Below are positions 15,001-26,268 of a stretch of 64,000 bases of DNA, in pieces. The position numbers and the translations under genes are program-made. This DNA is from Doris montereyensis. Lineage: Eukaryota; Mollusca; Gastropoda; Nudibranchia; Dorididae. Numbering within the stretch: position 1 is the first letter of the stretch; each line of letters opens with the position of its first letter. A model generated the notes under the pieces. The model worked only from the letters and a program-made list of their open reading frames with translations. It ran no database searches and was not told the DNA's origin. The DNA lies in assembly GCA_037039925.1 (NCBI GenBank), contig JAXRKP010001106.1:38501-102500 (forward strand), in the 5' to 3' direction.

Positions 15001-18000
15001 CCACTTACTAAAACCAATCTAGAGCTCTCAATTTTCTAGGACAATTAGTCCTCGGCTCATAGATGGCAATAAAAGAATAAGATTTAGAATATTTATTTTC
15101 ATCTTACAGTTTAATCTCAAGGTCATATCATGACCATTAATTAAAAGGGTTGAATTTGTGCCTTTTAGGCTACATCATTTCTCCTATATTTTAAATTTCT
15201 CACTTACTAAAAAGGTCTACAGTAATGATTTTTCTAGGACAGTTAGTCCTCAGTTCACAGATGAGGTTAAAAGAACAAGATTTAGAATATTTTTTTTATC
15301 TTACAGTTAATCTCAAGATCATATGATGACCATTAATTAAAATCGTTAAAATTGTTGTTTTTCTGCTACATCATTTCTCCTATGTTTAAAATTTCCCACT
15401 TACTAAAACGGTCTAGAGCTATCAATTTTGTAGGACAGTTAGTTCTTAGATCGCAGATGAAGGTAAAAGAATAAGATTTAGAATATTTTTTTTCATCTTA
15501 CAGTTAATCTCAAGCTCATATCATGACCATTAATTTAAACGGTTGATTTTGTGCCTTTATAGCTACATCATTTCTCCTATATTTTAAATTTTCACTTACT
15601 AAAAAGGTCTACAGTAATTATTTTTTCTAGGACAGTTAGTCCTCAATTCACAGATGAGGTTAAAAGAAGAAGATTTAGAATATTGCTTTTCGTCTTACAG
15701 TTAATCTCAAGTTCATATGATGACCATTAATTAAAATCGTTAAAATTGTTGTTTTTTGGCCACATCATTTCTCCTATGTTTAAAATTTCCCACTTACTGA
15801 AACGATCTAGAGCTCTCAATTTTCTAGAACAATTAGTCCTCGACTCATAGATGACAATAAAAGAATAAGATTTAGAATATTTTTTTTCATCTTACAGTTA
15901 ATCTCATGGTCACATCATGACCATTAACTAAAATGGTTGATTTTGTGCTTTTATCGCTACATCATTTCTCCTATATTTTAAATTTCTCACTTACTAAAAA
16001 GGTCTAGAGTAATGATTTTTTTAGGACAGTTAGTCCTCAGCTCACAGATGAGGTTAAAAGAATAAGATTTAGAATATTGCTTTTCGTCTTACAGTTAATC
16101 TCAAGTTCATATGATGACCATTAATTAAAAACGTTAAAATTGTTGTTTTTCTGCTACATCATTTCTCCTATGTTTAAAATTTCCACTTACTAAAACGGTC
16201 TAGAGCTCTCAATTTTGTAGGACAGTTACTTCTTAGATCGCAGATGAAGGTAAAAGAATAAGATTTAGAATATTTTTTTTCATCTTACAGTTAATCTCAA
16301 GCTCATATCATGACCATTAATTTAAACGGTTGATTTTGTGCCTTTATGGCTACATCATTTGTCCTATATTTTAAATTTCTCACTTACTAAAAAGGTTTAA
16401 AGTAATGATTTTTTTAGTACAGTTAGTCCTCAGCTCACAAATGAGGTTAAAAAAAGAAGATTTAGAATATTGCTTTTTGTCTTACAGTTAATCTCAAGTT
16501 CATATCATGACCATTAATTAAAATCGTTAAAAATTGTTGTTTTTTGGCTACATCATTTCTCCTATGTTTAAAATTTCCCACTTACTAAAACGGTCTAGAG
16601 CTCTCAATTTTCTCGAACAATTAGTCCTCGGCTCATAGATGACAATAAAGGAATAAGATTTAGAATATTTTGTTTCATCTTACAGTTAATCTCAAGCTCA
16701 TATCATGACCATTAATTAAAACGGTTGAATGTGTGCCTTTTTGGCTACATCATTTCTCCTCTATTTTAAAGTTCTCAATGACTATAAAGGTCTAGAGTAA
16801 TGATTTTTCTAGAACAATTAGTCCTAACCTCACAGATAAGGTTACAAGAAGAAGATGCAGAATGTTGTTTTCGTCTTACAGTTAATCTAAAGCTCATATC
16901 ATGACCATTAATTCAAATGGTTTAAATTGTTGTTTTTTGGCCACATCATTTCTCCTATGTTTAAAATTCCCACTTACTAAAACTGTCTAGAGCTCTCAAT
17001 TTCCTAGGATAAGTAGTCCTCGGCTCATAGATGACAATAAAAGAATAAGATTTAGATTTTGTTTTCATCTTACAGTTAATCTCAAGCTCTTAACATGACC
17101 ATTAATTAAAATCGCTAAAATTGTTGTTTTTTGGTTACATCATTTCTGCTATGTTTGAAATTTCCACTTACTCAAACGGTCTTGAGCTCTCAATTTTCTA
17201 GGACAGTTAGTTCTTAGATCGCGGATGAAGGTAAAAGAAAAAGATTTAGAATATTGTTGTTCATCTTACAGTTAATCTCAAGCGCATAACATGACCATTA
17301 ATTAAAATAGTTAAAATTTTAGTTTTTTGGCTACATCATTTCTCCTATGTTTAAAATTTCCCACTTACTAAAACGGTCTAGAGCTCTCACTTTTCTAGGA
17401 CAATTAGTCCTCGGCTCATAGATGACAATAAAAGAATAAAATTTAGAATATTGTTTTTCATCTTACAGTTAACCTCAAGCTCATATCATGACCATTTATT
17501 AAAACAGTTGAATTCGTAGCTTTTTGGCTACATCATTTCTCCTATATTCAAAATTTCCTACTTACTAAAAAAGGTCTAAAGTAATGATTTTTCTAGTATA
17601 GTTAGTCTTCAGCTCACAGATGAGGATAAATCAAAAAGATTAAGAATATTATTTTTCATCTTTCAGTTAATCTCAAACTCATATCATGACCATTATTTAA
17701 AACTCTTGAATTTGTGCCTTTTTGGCTACATCATTTCTCCTATATTTTAAATTTCTCACTTACTAAAAAGGTCTAGAGTAATGATCTTTCATGGACAGTT
17801 AGTCCTCAGCTCACAGATGAGAATAAAAGAAGAAGATTTAGAATATTGCTTTTCGTCTTACAGTTAATCTCAAGCTCATATCATGACCATTAATTCATGT
17901 AGCTAAACGTTTTGTTTCTTGGCTACATCATTTCTCCTATGTTTAAAATTTCCCACTTACTAAAACGGTCTAGAGCTCTCAATTTTCTAGGATAATTAGT

Positions 18001-18468
18001 CCTCGGCTCATAGATGACAATAAAAGATTAAGATTTAGAATATTTTTTTCATCTTACAGTTAATCTCAAGCTCATATCATGACCATTAATTAAAATGGTT
18101 AAAATTTTTGTTTTTTGGCTACATCATTTTCTCCTATGTTTAAAATTTCCCACTTACTAAAACGATCTAGAGCTCTCAATTTTCTAGGACAATTAGTCCT
18201 CGGCTCATAGATGACAATAAAAGAATAAGATTTAGTATATTCTTTTTCATCTTACAGTTAATCTCAAGCACATATCATGACCATTAATTAAAACGGTTGA
18301 ATTTGTGCCTTTTTGGCTACATCATTTCTCCTATATTTTAAATTTCTCACTTACTTAAAAGGTCTAGAGTAATGATTTTTCTAAGACTGTTAGTCCTCAG
18401 CTCACAGATGAGGTTAAAAGAAGAAGATTTCGAATATTCCTTTTCGTCTTACAGTTAATCTCAAGCTC
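1..18468. repeat. ~196-bp AT-rich satellite array, about 94 monomers
   Basis: The motif TAAAAGAATAAGATTTAGAA recurs at 1, 198 and (as GAAGAAG variant) 394, giving a 196-197-bp period that continues to about 18,468. Two subtypes dominate. Type A has CTATGTTTAAAATTTCCC, then GAGCTCTCAATTTTC and GATGACAATAAAAG. Type B has CTATATTTTAAATTTCTC, then GAGTAATGATTTTTC and GATGAGGTTAAAAG. They mostly alternate A-B, so the higher-order unit is ~392 bp, with some A-A neighbours. A block running from CATCTTACAGTTAATCTC to CCATTAATTAAAA is nearly invariant in both types. No coding potential: the three ~60-codon frames at 4,411, 6,947 and 8,723 are the same monomer read by chance. The array continues past the left window edge. 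Centromeric or heterochromatic satellite is a plausible role but is inference. Confidence 0.97.
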
Positions 18469-18520
18469 AAGTTCTGATTTAACGAAGAGTGATACGGTAT
18501 TACACTAGTTCTGATTTAAC
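18469..18520. repeat. 37-bp leader repeat between satellite and hexamer array 1
   Basis: The last satellite monomer stops at CTCAAGCTCAAG and passes directly into TTCTGATTTAACGAAGAG, a unit seen again at 18,510 and then in an ~8-copy run at 20,702-20,984. About 1.4 units are present here. The junction into the hexamers (TCTGATTTAACTCTTAC) is the same as at 20,969-20,990, which shows a shared origin for the two hexamer blocks. Confidence 0.85.
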
Positions 18521-20701
18521 TCTTACTTATTCTTACCCTTATTCTTACTCTTACCCTTATTCTTACTCTTACCCTTGTTTTTATTCTTACTCTTACACTA
18601 ATTCGTATTTTTACTCTTATTCTTTCTCTTGCTTTTACCCTTATTCTTACCTTTATTCTTTACTCTTATTCTTACTCTTATTCTATTCTTACCTTTACTC
18701 TTATTCTTACTTCTTATTCTTACTCTTATTCTTACTCTTATTCTTACTCTTATTCTTACTCCTATTCTTACTCCTACTCTTTATTCTTACTCTTATTCTT
18801 ACTCTTATTCTTATTCTTATTCTTACTCTTATTCTATTCTGTACCTTTATTCTTACTCTTATTCTTACTCTTATTCTTACTCTTATTCTTACTCCTATTC
18901 TTACTCCTACTCTTACTCTTACTCTTACCCTTATTCTTTCTTACTCTTTATTCTTACTCTTGCTTTTACCCTTATTCTTACCTTTATTCTTACTCTTATT
19001 CTTACTCTTATTCTTACTCTTATTCTTACTCTTGCTTTTACCCTTATTCTTACCTTTATTCTTACTCTTATTCTTACTACTCTTGCTTTTACCCTTATTC
19101 TTACCTTTATTCTTACTCTTATTCTTACCTTATTCTTACTCTTACTGTTATTCTTACTCTTATTCTTACTCCTATTCTTACTCCTACTCTTACTCTTACT
19201 CTTACCCTTATTCTTACTTTTATTCTTACCCTCTTATTCTTACTCATTACTCTTACCCTTATTCTTACTTTTATTCTTACCCTCATTCTTACTCTTACTC
19301 TTACCCTTATTCTTACTCTTATTATTTACTCTTATTCTTACTCTTATTCTTACTCTTATTCTTAGTCTTATTCTTATTCTTTATTCTTACTCTTATTCTT
19401 ACTCTTATTATTCTTATTCTTACTCTTATTCTTACTCTTACCCTTATTGTTATTCTTACTGCCTTTATTCTTATTTTTATTCTTACTTTTATTCTGTTAG
19501 TTACCACAGATGAGGTTAAAAGAAGAAGATTTTATTCTTACTTAATACTCTTACCCTTATTCTTACTCTTACACTTACTTAGTCTTATTCTCTTACTCTT
19601 TCCCTTATTCTTATTCTTACTATTATTTTTATTCTTACTCTTATTCTTACTCTTATTCTTACTCTTGCTTTTACCCTTATTCTTACCTTTATTCTACTCT
19701 TATTCTTACTCTTATTCTTACTCCTATTCTTACTCCTACTTCCTACTCTTACTCCTATTCTTACTCTTATTACTTACTCCTATTCTTACTCCTACTCTTA
19801 CTCTTATTACACATCTCATTACTTATTCTAATCTTGTTCTTACTCTTATTCTTACTCTTATTGTTACTCTATTCTTATTACTCTTACATGCATTACTCCT
19901 AATCTTGTTCTTACTCTTATTCTTACTCTTATTGTTACTCTTATTACACATGCATTATTCTCCTAATCTTGTTCTTACTCTTATTCTTTATTTACTCTTA
20001 TTGTTACTCTTATTCACATGCATTACTCCTAATCTTGTTCTTACTCTTATTCTTACTCTTATTCTTACTCTTATTATTACTCTTATTCTTACTTTTATTC
20101 TTACTCTTAGTCTTATTCTTACTCTTATTCTTACTCTTATTCTTACTCTTATTCTTACTCTTATTCTTACTCTTATTCTTAGTCTTGTTCTTATTCTTAC
20201 TCTTATTCTTACTCTTAGTCTTACTCTTATTCTTACTCTTATTCTTATTACTTCTTATTCTTACTCTTATTCTTACTCTTACTCTTAATCTTATTCTTAC
20301 TCTTAATTATTCTTACTCTTAGTCTTATTCTTACTCTTACTCTTATTCTTACTCTTATTCTTACTCTTACTCTTACTCCTTATCCTTATTCTTATTTACT
20401 CTTATTCTTATTATTACTCTTATTCTTACTCTTATTCTTACTCTTACTCTTATCCTTATTGTTACTCTTATTCTTATTTTTACTCTTATTCTTACTCTTA
20501 TTCTTATTTTTACTCTTATTCTTACTTAATCTTATTCTTACTCTTACCCTTATTCTTACTCTTATTCTTATCCTTACTCTAACTCTTACTCTTAGCCTTA
20601 TTCTTACTTTTATTCTTACTCTTATTCTTACCCTTACTCTTTACTTTTATTTTTACTCTTACTCTTATTCTTACTCTTACTTTTACTCTTATTCTTACTC
20701 T
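18521..20701. repeat. Hexamer array 1 (TTACTC/TTATTC, with TTACCC)
   Basis: Nearly pure alternation of TTATTC and TTACTC, with TTACCC and TTTACC variants in the first half and almost no G on the plus strand. Sub-patterns are visible: a TTGCTTTTACCC signature recurs near 18,958, 19,028 and 19,081, and an ACATGCATTA signature recurs near 19,887, 19,948 and 20,016, so longer units of roughly 60-70 bp have been copied. All frames are open on both strands, producing Tyr-Ser or Leu-Leu-Phe dipeptide-like translations of up to 599 codons. These are not genes. Confidence 0.97.
19503..19533. other. Piece of the 196-bp satellite embedded in hexamer array 1
   Basis: About 28 bases (CACAGATGAGGTT followed by AAAAGAAGAAGATT) match the type B satellite monomer, for example at 18,403-18,430, and sit inside otherwise pure TTATTC/TTACTC repeats. 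The match is too long to be chance in this context. It implies exchange or templated copying between the two neighbouring arrays, or an assembly join. Confidence 0.85.
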
Positions 20702-20984
20702 TACACTAGTTCTGATTTAATATACTGTGAGACGGTATTACACTAGTTCTGATTTGACGAGCACTCAGACAGTTTTACACTAGTTCTGATTTAACGAACA
20801 TAGACACGATATTACCCTAGTTCTGATTTAAGGAAGAGCGAGACGATATTACACCAGTTCTGATTTAACGAAGAGTCATACGGTATTACACTAGTTCTGA
20901 TTTAAGGAACAGCGAGACGATATTACACCAGTTCTGATTTAACGAAGAGTGATACGGTATTACACTAGTTCTGATTTAACTCTT
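20702..20984. repeat. 37-bp tandem repeat, about 7.6 copies
   Basis: TTCTGATTT occurs at 20,710, 20,747, 20,784, 20,821, 20,858, 20,895, 20,932 and 20,969, an exact 37-bp spacing. Units share TTACACTAGTTCTGATTTAA and differ in the following part (CGAAGAGTGATACGGTA or GGAAGAGCGAGACGATA). It separates the two hexamer arrays and is the same unit as the leader at 18,469-18,520. Confidence 0.95.
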
Positions 20985-23283
20985 ACTCTTACCCTTATTC
21001 TTACTCTTTCCCTTATTCTTACTCTTACCCTTATTTTTATTCTTACTCTTACACTAATTCTTATTTTTACTCTTATTCTTACTCTTATTCTTACTCTTGC
21101 TTTTACCCTTATTCTTACCTTTATTCTTACTCTTATTCTTACTCTTATTCTTACTCTTACTCTTATTCTTACTTTTATTACTTACCCTTATTCTTACGCT
21201 TACTCTACCCTTATTCTTACTCTTACACTTACTCTTAGTCTCATTCTTACTTTTACTCTTAGTCTTATTCTTAGTCTTATTCTTACCATTATTCTTTCTC
21301 TTATTCTTACTCTTATTCTTACTCTTACTCTTATTACACATGCATTACTCTTATTCTTATTCTTACTCGTATTCTTACTCTTAGTCTTATTTTTATTCTT
21401 TCTCTTATTCTTACTTTCATTATTACTCTTATTCTTACTCTTATTCTTACTCTTAGTCTATTCTTACTCTTATTCTTACTCTTATTCTTACTCTTAGTCT
21501 TACTCTTTTTCTTACTCTTATTCTTACTCTTATTCTTAGTCTTATTCTTAGTCTTACTCTTATTCTTACTCTTATTATTACTCTTATTCTTACTCTTATT
21601 CTTACTCTTATTCTTACTCTTAGTCTTATTCTTATTCTTATTCTTACTCTTATTATTACTCTTATTCTTACTCTTATTCTTACTCTTAGTCTTACTCTTA
21701 TTCTTACTCTTAGTCTTATTCTTACTCTTATTCTTATTCTTTCTCTTATTCTTAACCTTATTATTACTCTTACTCTTAGTCTTAACCTTATTATTACTCT
21801 TACTCTGAGTCTAATTCTTATTCTTACTCTTAGTCTTACTCTTATTTTTACTCTTACTCTTATTCTTACTCTTATTATTATTCTTTCTCTTATTCTTACT
21901 CTTAGTCATACTCTTATTCTTACTCTTATTCTTACTCTTAGTCATACTCTTAGTCTTACTCTTATTCTTACTCTTAGTCTTACTCTTAGTCTCATTCTTA
22001 TTCTTACTCTTACTCTTATTATTACCCTAATTCTTACTCTTATTCTTTCTCTTATTCTTATTCTTACTCTTATTCTTACTCTTATTCTTACTCTTAGTCT
22101 TACTCTTAGTCTTAATCTTAGTCTTATTTTTACTCTTACTCTTATTCTTACTCTCATTATTACTCTTATTCTTACTCTTATTCTTACTCTTAGTCTATTC
22201 TTACTCTTATTCTTACTCTTATTCTTATTCTTTGTCTTACTCTTATTCTTACTCTTATTCTTACTCTTATTCTTAGTCTTATTCTTAGTCTTACTCTTAG
22301 TCTTAGTCTTACTCTTATTCTTACTCTTATTCTTACTCTTATTCTTATTCTTTGTCTTACTCTTATTCTTACTCTTATTCTTACTCTTATTCTTAGTCTT
22401 ATTCTTAGTCTTACTCTTAGTCTTAGTCTTACTCTTATTCTTACTCTTATTCTTACTCTTAGTCTTATTCTTACTCTTATTCTTACTCTTATTCTTACTT
22501 TTAGTCTTACTCTTATTCTTACTCTTATTCTTAGTCTTATTCTTAGTCTTATTCTTAGTCTTACTCTTACTTTTATTCTTACTCTTAGTCTTACTCTTAT
22601 TCTTACTCTTATTATTACTCTTATTCTTACTCTTACTCTTATTCTTACTCTTATTCTTATTCTTTCTCTTATTCTTAACCTTATTATTACTCTTACTCTT
22701 AGTCTAATTCTTATTCTTACTCTTACTCTTAGTCTTAACCTTATTATTACTCTTACTCTTAGTCTAATTCTTATTCTTTCTCTTAGTCTTACTCTTATTT
22801 TTACTCTTACTCTTATTCTTACTCTTATTACTATTCTTCTCTTATTCTTACTCGTATTCTTACTCTTATTCTTACTCTTAGTCATACTCTTATTCTTACT
22901 CTTATTCTTACTCTTAGTCATACTCTTAGTCTTACTCTTATTCTTACTCTTAGTCTTACTCTTAGTCTCATTCTTATTCTTACTCTTACTCTTAGTCTTA
23001 TTCTTACTCTTATTCTCACTCTTATTCTTATTCTTACTCTTATTCTTACTCTTACTCTTATTCATACTCTTATTCTTACTCTTAGTCTTACTCTTAATCT
23101 TACTCTTAGTCTTACTCTTAGTCTTACTCTAATTCTTACTCTTATTCTTACTCTTATTCTTACTCTTATTCATACTCTTATTCTTACTATTAGTCTTACT
23201 CTTATTCTTACTCTTACTCTTATTCTTAGTCTTATTCTTATTCTTACTCTTATTCCTATTTTTACTCTTATTGTAACTCTTAC
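20985..23283. repeat. Hexamer array 2 (TTACTC/TTATTC, rich in TTAGTC)
   Basis: Same hexamer family as array 1, with the same starting signatures: a TTACACTAATTC landmark near 21,050 matches 18,593, followed by the TTGCTTTTACCC signature near 21,097. After about 21,370 the TTAGTC variant becomes common, so the minus strand reads as Arg/Val/Ile or Lys/Asn/Ser alternations of up to 291 codons. These frames are artefacts of a 6-bp unit and not proteins. Confidence 0.97.
22201..22440. repeat. Exact 120-bp direct duplication inside hexamer array 2
   Basis: Bases 22,201-22,320 and 22,321-22,440 are identical over 120 bp (20 hexamers), including a rare TTCTTTGTC landmark and the same order of TTAGTC/TTACTC variants. 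Identity within an array whose neighbours vary indicates a recent unequal exchange or slippage event, or an assembly duplication. Confidence 0.9.
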
Positions 23284-23330
23284 TCTTCTTCTTCTTCTTC
23301 TTCTTCTTCTTCTTCGTCTTCTTCTTCTCT
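23284..23330. repeat. (CTT)n microsatellite closing the hexamer array
   Basis: About 15 CTT triplets with one CGT interruption and a CTCT end. It lies at the junction between hexamer array 2 and the truncated 3' side of the minus-strand LINE. Confidence 0.95.
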
Positions 23331-23559
23331 TGTTAAAGTTCATTTTCGTTTTATTTCTCTGTTGAATATAAAACGTGACCCACTCAAATATTAAGTAAGC
23401 GCATCACTAAGGATGTGTACGATTTTACATTTAGCCATGAATATCTTTTAAATACTTTCAGAAGCGTTTTGTTCAAATAAAGACTGGGTTCAGCATGTAC
23501 ATTTCTTTGGTTATGAAAATGGATACATACAGTTCTTGATGTGGAGAATTAAAAACCGT

Positions 23560-24828
23560 TATCAGTTAGCCACTTTTTAACTTTGTCGATACATAGTTTA
23601 ATAATCGCATTGATCTTTCAAGGTAAAGCAAATATTGTTTGCCTTCAATATAGATAGTAACTTTTTTTACAAAAAGAGATGTTTGTACATTGGTAGGCAG
23701 TGTCTTTATGATAGTATTGATTTTTATGTCAAATAATACCGCAGAAAGAATACTACCTTGTGGAACTCCATTTTCCTGTCAAAAATCTTCAGATAGTGTA
23801 GACCCTAATTTAACCTTGAAATGCCGCTTTGACAGGAACTCAGAAACAAAAATAGGCAGACGACCACGGAAATTGAGGTTGAAAAGGTCAGTTAAAATGC
23901 CATGTTTCCAGGTCGTGTCGTAAGCCTTTTCGAGGTAAAAAAAAAAAAAAAAAGACAGCAAGGACATGTCTTCTTCCAGCAAAGGCCTCCCGAATAAAGC
24001 TTTCCAGACGGATAAGATGGTCATTAGTACTATAGTTTTTGCAAAACCCGCATTGGACCTCAGAGAGAAGATTTTGTTTTCTCTCCAAGACCCAAACAGG
24101 CGGTTATTCACCATTCTTTCCATGGTTTTGCAAAGGCAACTAGTTAAAGCTATTGGTCTATACATTGTAACTAGATTGGTCACAGGGATCTCCGTTAGGT
24201 TTTGGAATAGTGACCACAAATGCTTTTTTCCAGGATGGGGGAATTCGGCCTGTAGTCCAGATTTTATTGAATATTTTTAAAAGGTTGGAAAGACAAGAGT
24301 AGGAAAGATAAGTCAGGAATTGATAGTGAATACAGTCGAGTCCTGCAGCTGATTCATTTGATTTCGCTAGGGATGCCCTCAGCTCTTCCAAAGAAAAAAA
24401 GTTCGTTATAGGGTTCTATATTTTCCGAGGTATAGTTCATCACTTCATGGTCTTTTTTTCTTTCGTTTGTTTTAATTTTTGGAAACCTTTCGAGTAATGT
24501 CCAGAGGAAGAATTCTGGGAAATACTCTGACCAAGGTGGTTTGCTGTATTATCGGTAATTAACTTGCCGTCCTTTTTCAGGTGGATATTTGCGCAAGTTG
24601 TCTTACCTTTAATTTTCCTCACTGTCTTCCACAGGGTTTTGGTAGTGGCGTTACATTTTAGAGAGGAAAACGTATTTCTGCCCGGAATTTCCAATCTTGT
24701 CTTATTATGTATCTTGTCTTGCCCTTTCCTTTTCTGAAACTTATCAAAATTTCTACACAAGGATTTATAAACAAGTATCTTTGAGCTTTCTTTTTCTGTT
24801 GATTGTTTCCTTAATTCTCTGGAGAACC
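23560..24828 (-). pseudogene. LINE ORF2 reverse transcriptase domain, catalytically dead
   Basis: In order on the minus strand I see a linker (SLCRNFDKFQKRKGQ, then LWKTVRKIKGK), the start of the RT (WKKAFVVTIPKPNGDP near 24,230), YRPIALTSCLCKTMERMV (~24,150), LEKAYDTTWKHGILTDL (~23,930), GRLPIFVSEFLSKRHFKV (~23,860) and NGVPQGSIL (~23,775). The frame changes several times and a stop precedes QENGVPQG. Motif A normally reads FFDLEKAYD; an 18-base A run on the plus strand (23,937-23,954) gives a Phe run and replaces the Asp with Tyr. Motif C, normally YVDD, reads FVKK near 23,670. Both catalytic positions are therefore gone. The 3' part of ORF2 is missing or too eroded to see. Confidence 0.9.
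23937..23954. repeat. 18-base A run inside RT motif A
   Basis: Uninterrupted A18 on the plus strand lies exactly where the coding strand should read Phe-Phe-Asp before LEKAYD. It is a homopolymer expansion inside a conserved catalytic motif. Confidence 0.95.
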
Positions 24829-26268
24829 AGGAGACCCTTGGAATGGAGAACCAGGAGACCCTTGGAATGGAGAACCAGGAGACCCTTGGAATGGAGAACC
24901 AGGAGACCCTTGGAATGGAGAACCAGGAGACCCTTGGAATGCAGAATTAGCAGAATTAGAGACCCTTGGAATGGAGAACAATGAGACCCTTGGATTGAAG
25001 AACCAGGAGAACCTTGGAATGGAGAACCAGGAGATCCTTGGAATAGAGCACCAGGGACCCTTGGAATGGGGAACCAGCAGACCCTTGGAATGGAGAACCA
25101 AGAAACCATTGGAATGGAGAACCATGAGACCCTTGGAATGGAGAACCAGGAGACCCTTGGAATGGAGAACCAGGAGACCCTTGGAATGGAGAACCAGGAG
25201 AACCTTGGAATGGAGACCCATGAGACCCTTGGAATAGAGCACCAGGGGATCCTTGGAATAGAGCACCAGGAGACCCTTTGAATGAAGAACCAGGAGACCC
25301 TTAGAATGGAGAACCAGGAGACCCTTGGAATGGAGAACCAGGAGACCCTTGGAATGGAGAACCAGGAGACCCTTGGAATGGAGAACCAGGAGAACCTTGG
25401 AATGGAGACCCAGGAGACCCTTGGAATAGAGCACCAGGGGACCTTGGAATAGAGCACCAGGAGACCCTTTGAATGAAGAACCAGGAGACCCTTGGAATGG
25501 AGAGCCAGGAGACCCTTGGAATGGAGAACCAGGAGACCCTTGGAATGGAGAACAAGGAGACCCTTGGAATGGAGAACCAGGGGACCCTTGGAATGGAGAA
25601 CCATGTGACCCTTGGAATGGAGAACACCAGGAGACCCTTGGAATGGAGAACCAGGAGACCGTTGGAATGGAGAACCAGGAGACCCTTAGAATGGAGAACC
25701 AAGAGACCCTTGGATTGAAGAACCAGGAGAACCTTGGAATGGAGAACCAGGAGACCCTTGGAATAGAGCACCAGGGGACCCTTGGAATGGAGCACCAGGG
25801 GACCCTTGGAATGGAGAACGAGGAGACCCTTGGAATGGAGCACCAGGAGACCATTGGAATGGAGAACCAGCAGGCCATTGGAATGGAGAGCCATGGGACT
25901 CTTGGAATAGAGAATCAGGAGACCCTTGAAATGGAGAACCAGGAGATCCTTGGAATAGAGCACCAGGAGACCCTTGAAATGGAGCACCAGGGGACCCTTG
26001 GAATGGAGAACCATGATACCCTTGGAATGGAGCACCAGGAGACCCTTGGAATGGAGAACCAGCAGAACCGTGGAATGGAGCACCAGGGGACCCTTGGAAT
26101 GGAGAACCAGGAGACCCTTGGAATGGAGAACCAGGAGACCCTTGGAATGGAGAACCAGCAGACCCTTGGAATGGAGCACCAGGGGACCCTTGGAATGGAG
26201 AACGAGCAGATCCTTGAATGGAGCACCAGGGGACCCTTGGAATGGAGAACCAGGAGACCCCTGGAATG
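24829..26268. repeat. 24-bp minisatellite, about 60 copies, grown from LINE ORF2
   Basis: The unit on the plus strand is CCAGGAGACCC plus TTGGAATGGAGAA, with variants (GAGCACCAGGGG, GAACCAGCAG). The period is exactly 24, so all frames stay open; the 312-, 355-, 292- and 279-codon frames are artefacts. On the minus strand, in the LINE frame, the unit reads PRVSWFSI. The flanking LINE frame enters from RTIPFHPRKHSRG-type sequence at ~26,270 and leaves as VSWFSRELRKQSTEKE at ~24,830. Related LINEs have a conserved Val-Pro-Trp-Phe between the endonuclease and RT, so the repeat appears to be an in-frame amplification of that motif. Confidence 0.93.

Noticed and set aside
18489..23065. Tyr/Ser-, Leu/Phe- and Arg/Val-rich frames in the hexamer arrays
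   Set aside because: Dipeptide-like output of a 6-bp repeat; open in several frames on both strands.
18521..23283. Telomeric repeat tract
   Set aside because: TTACTC/TTATTC is not the animal TTAGGG repeat; TTACCC is a minor variant and the block is interstitial.
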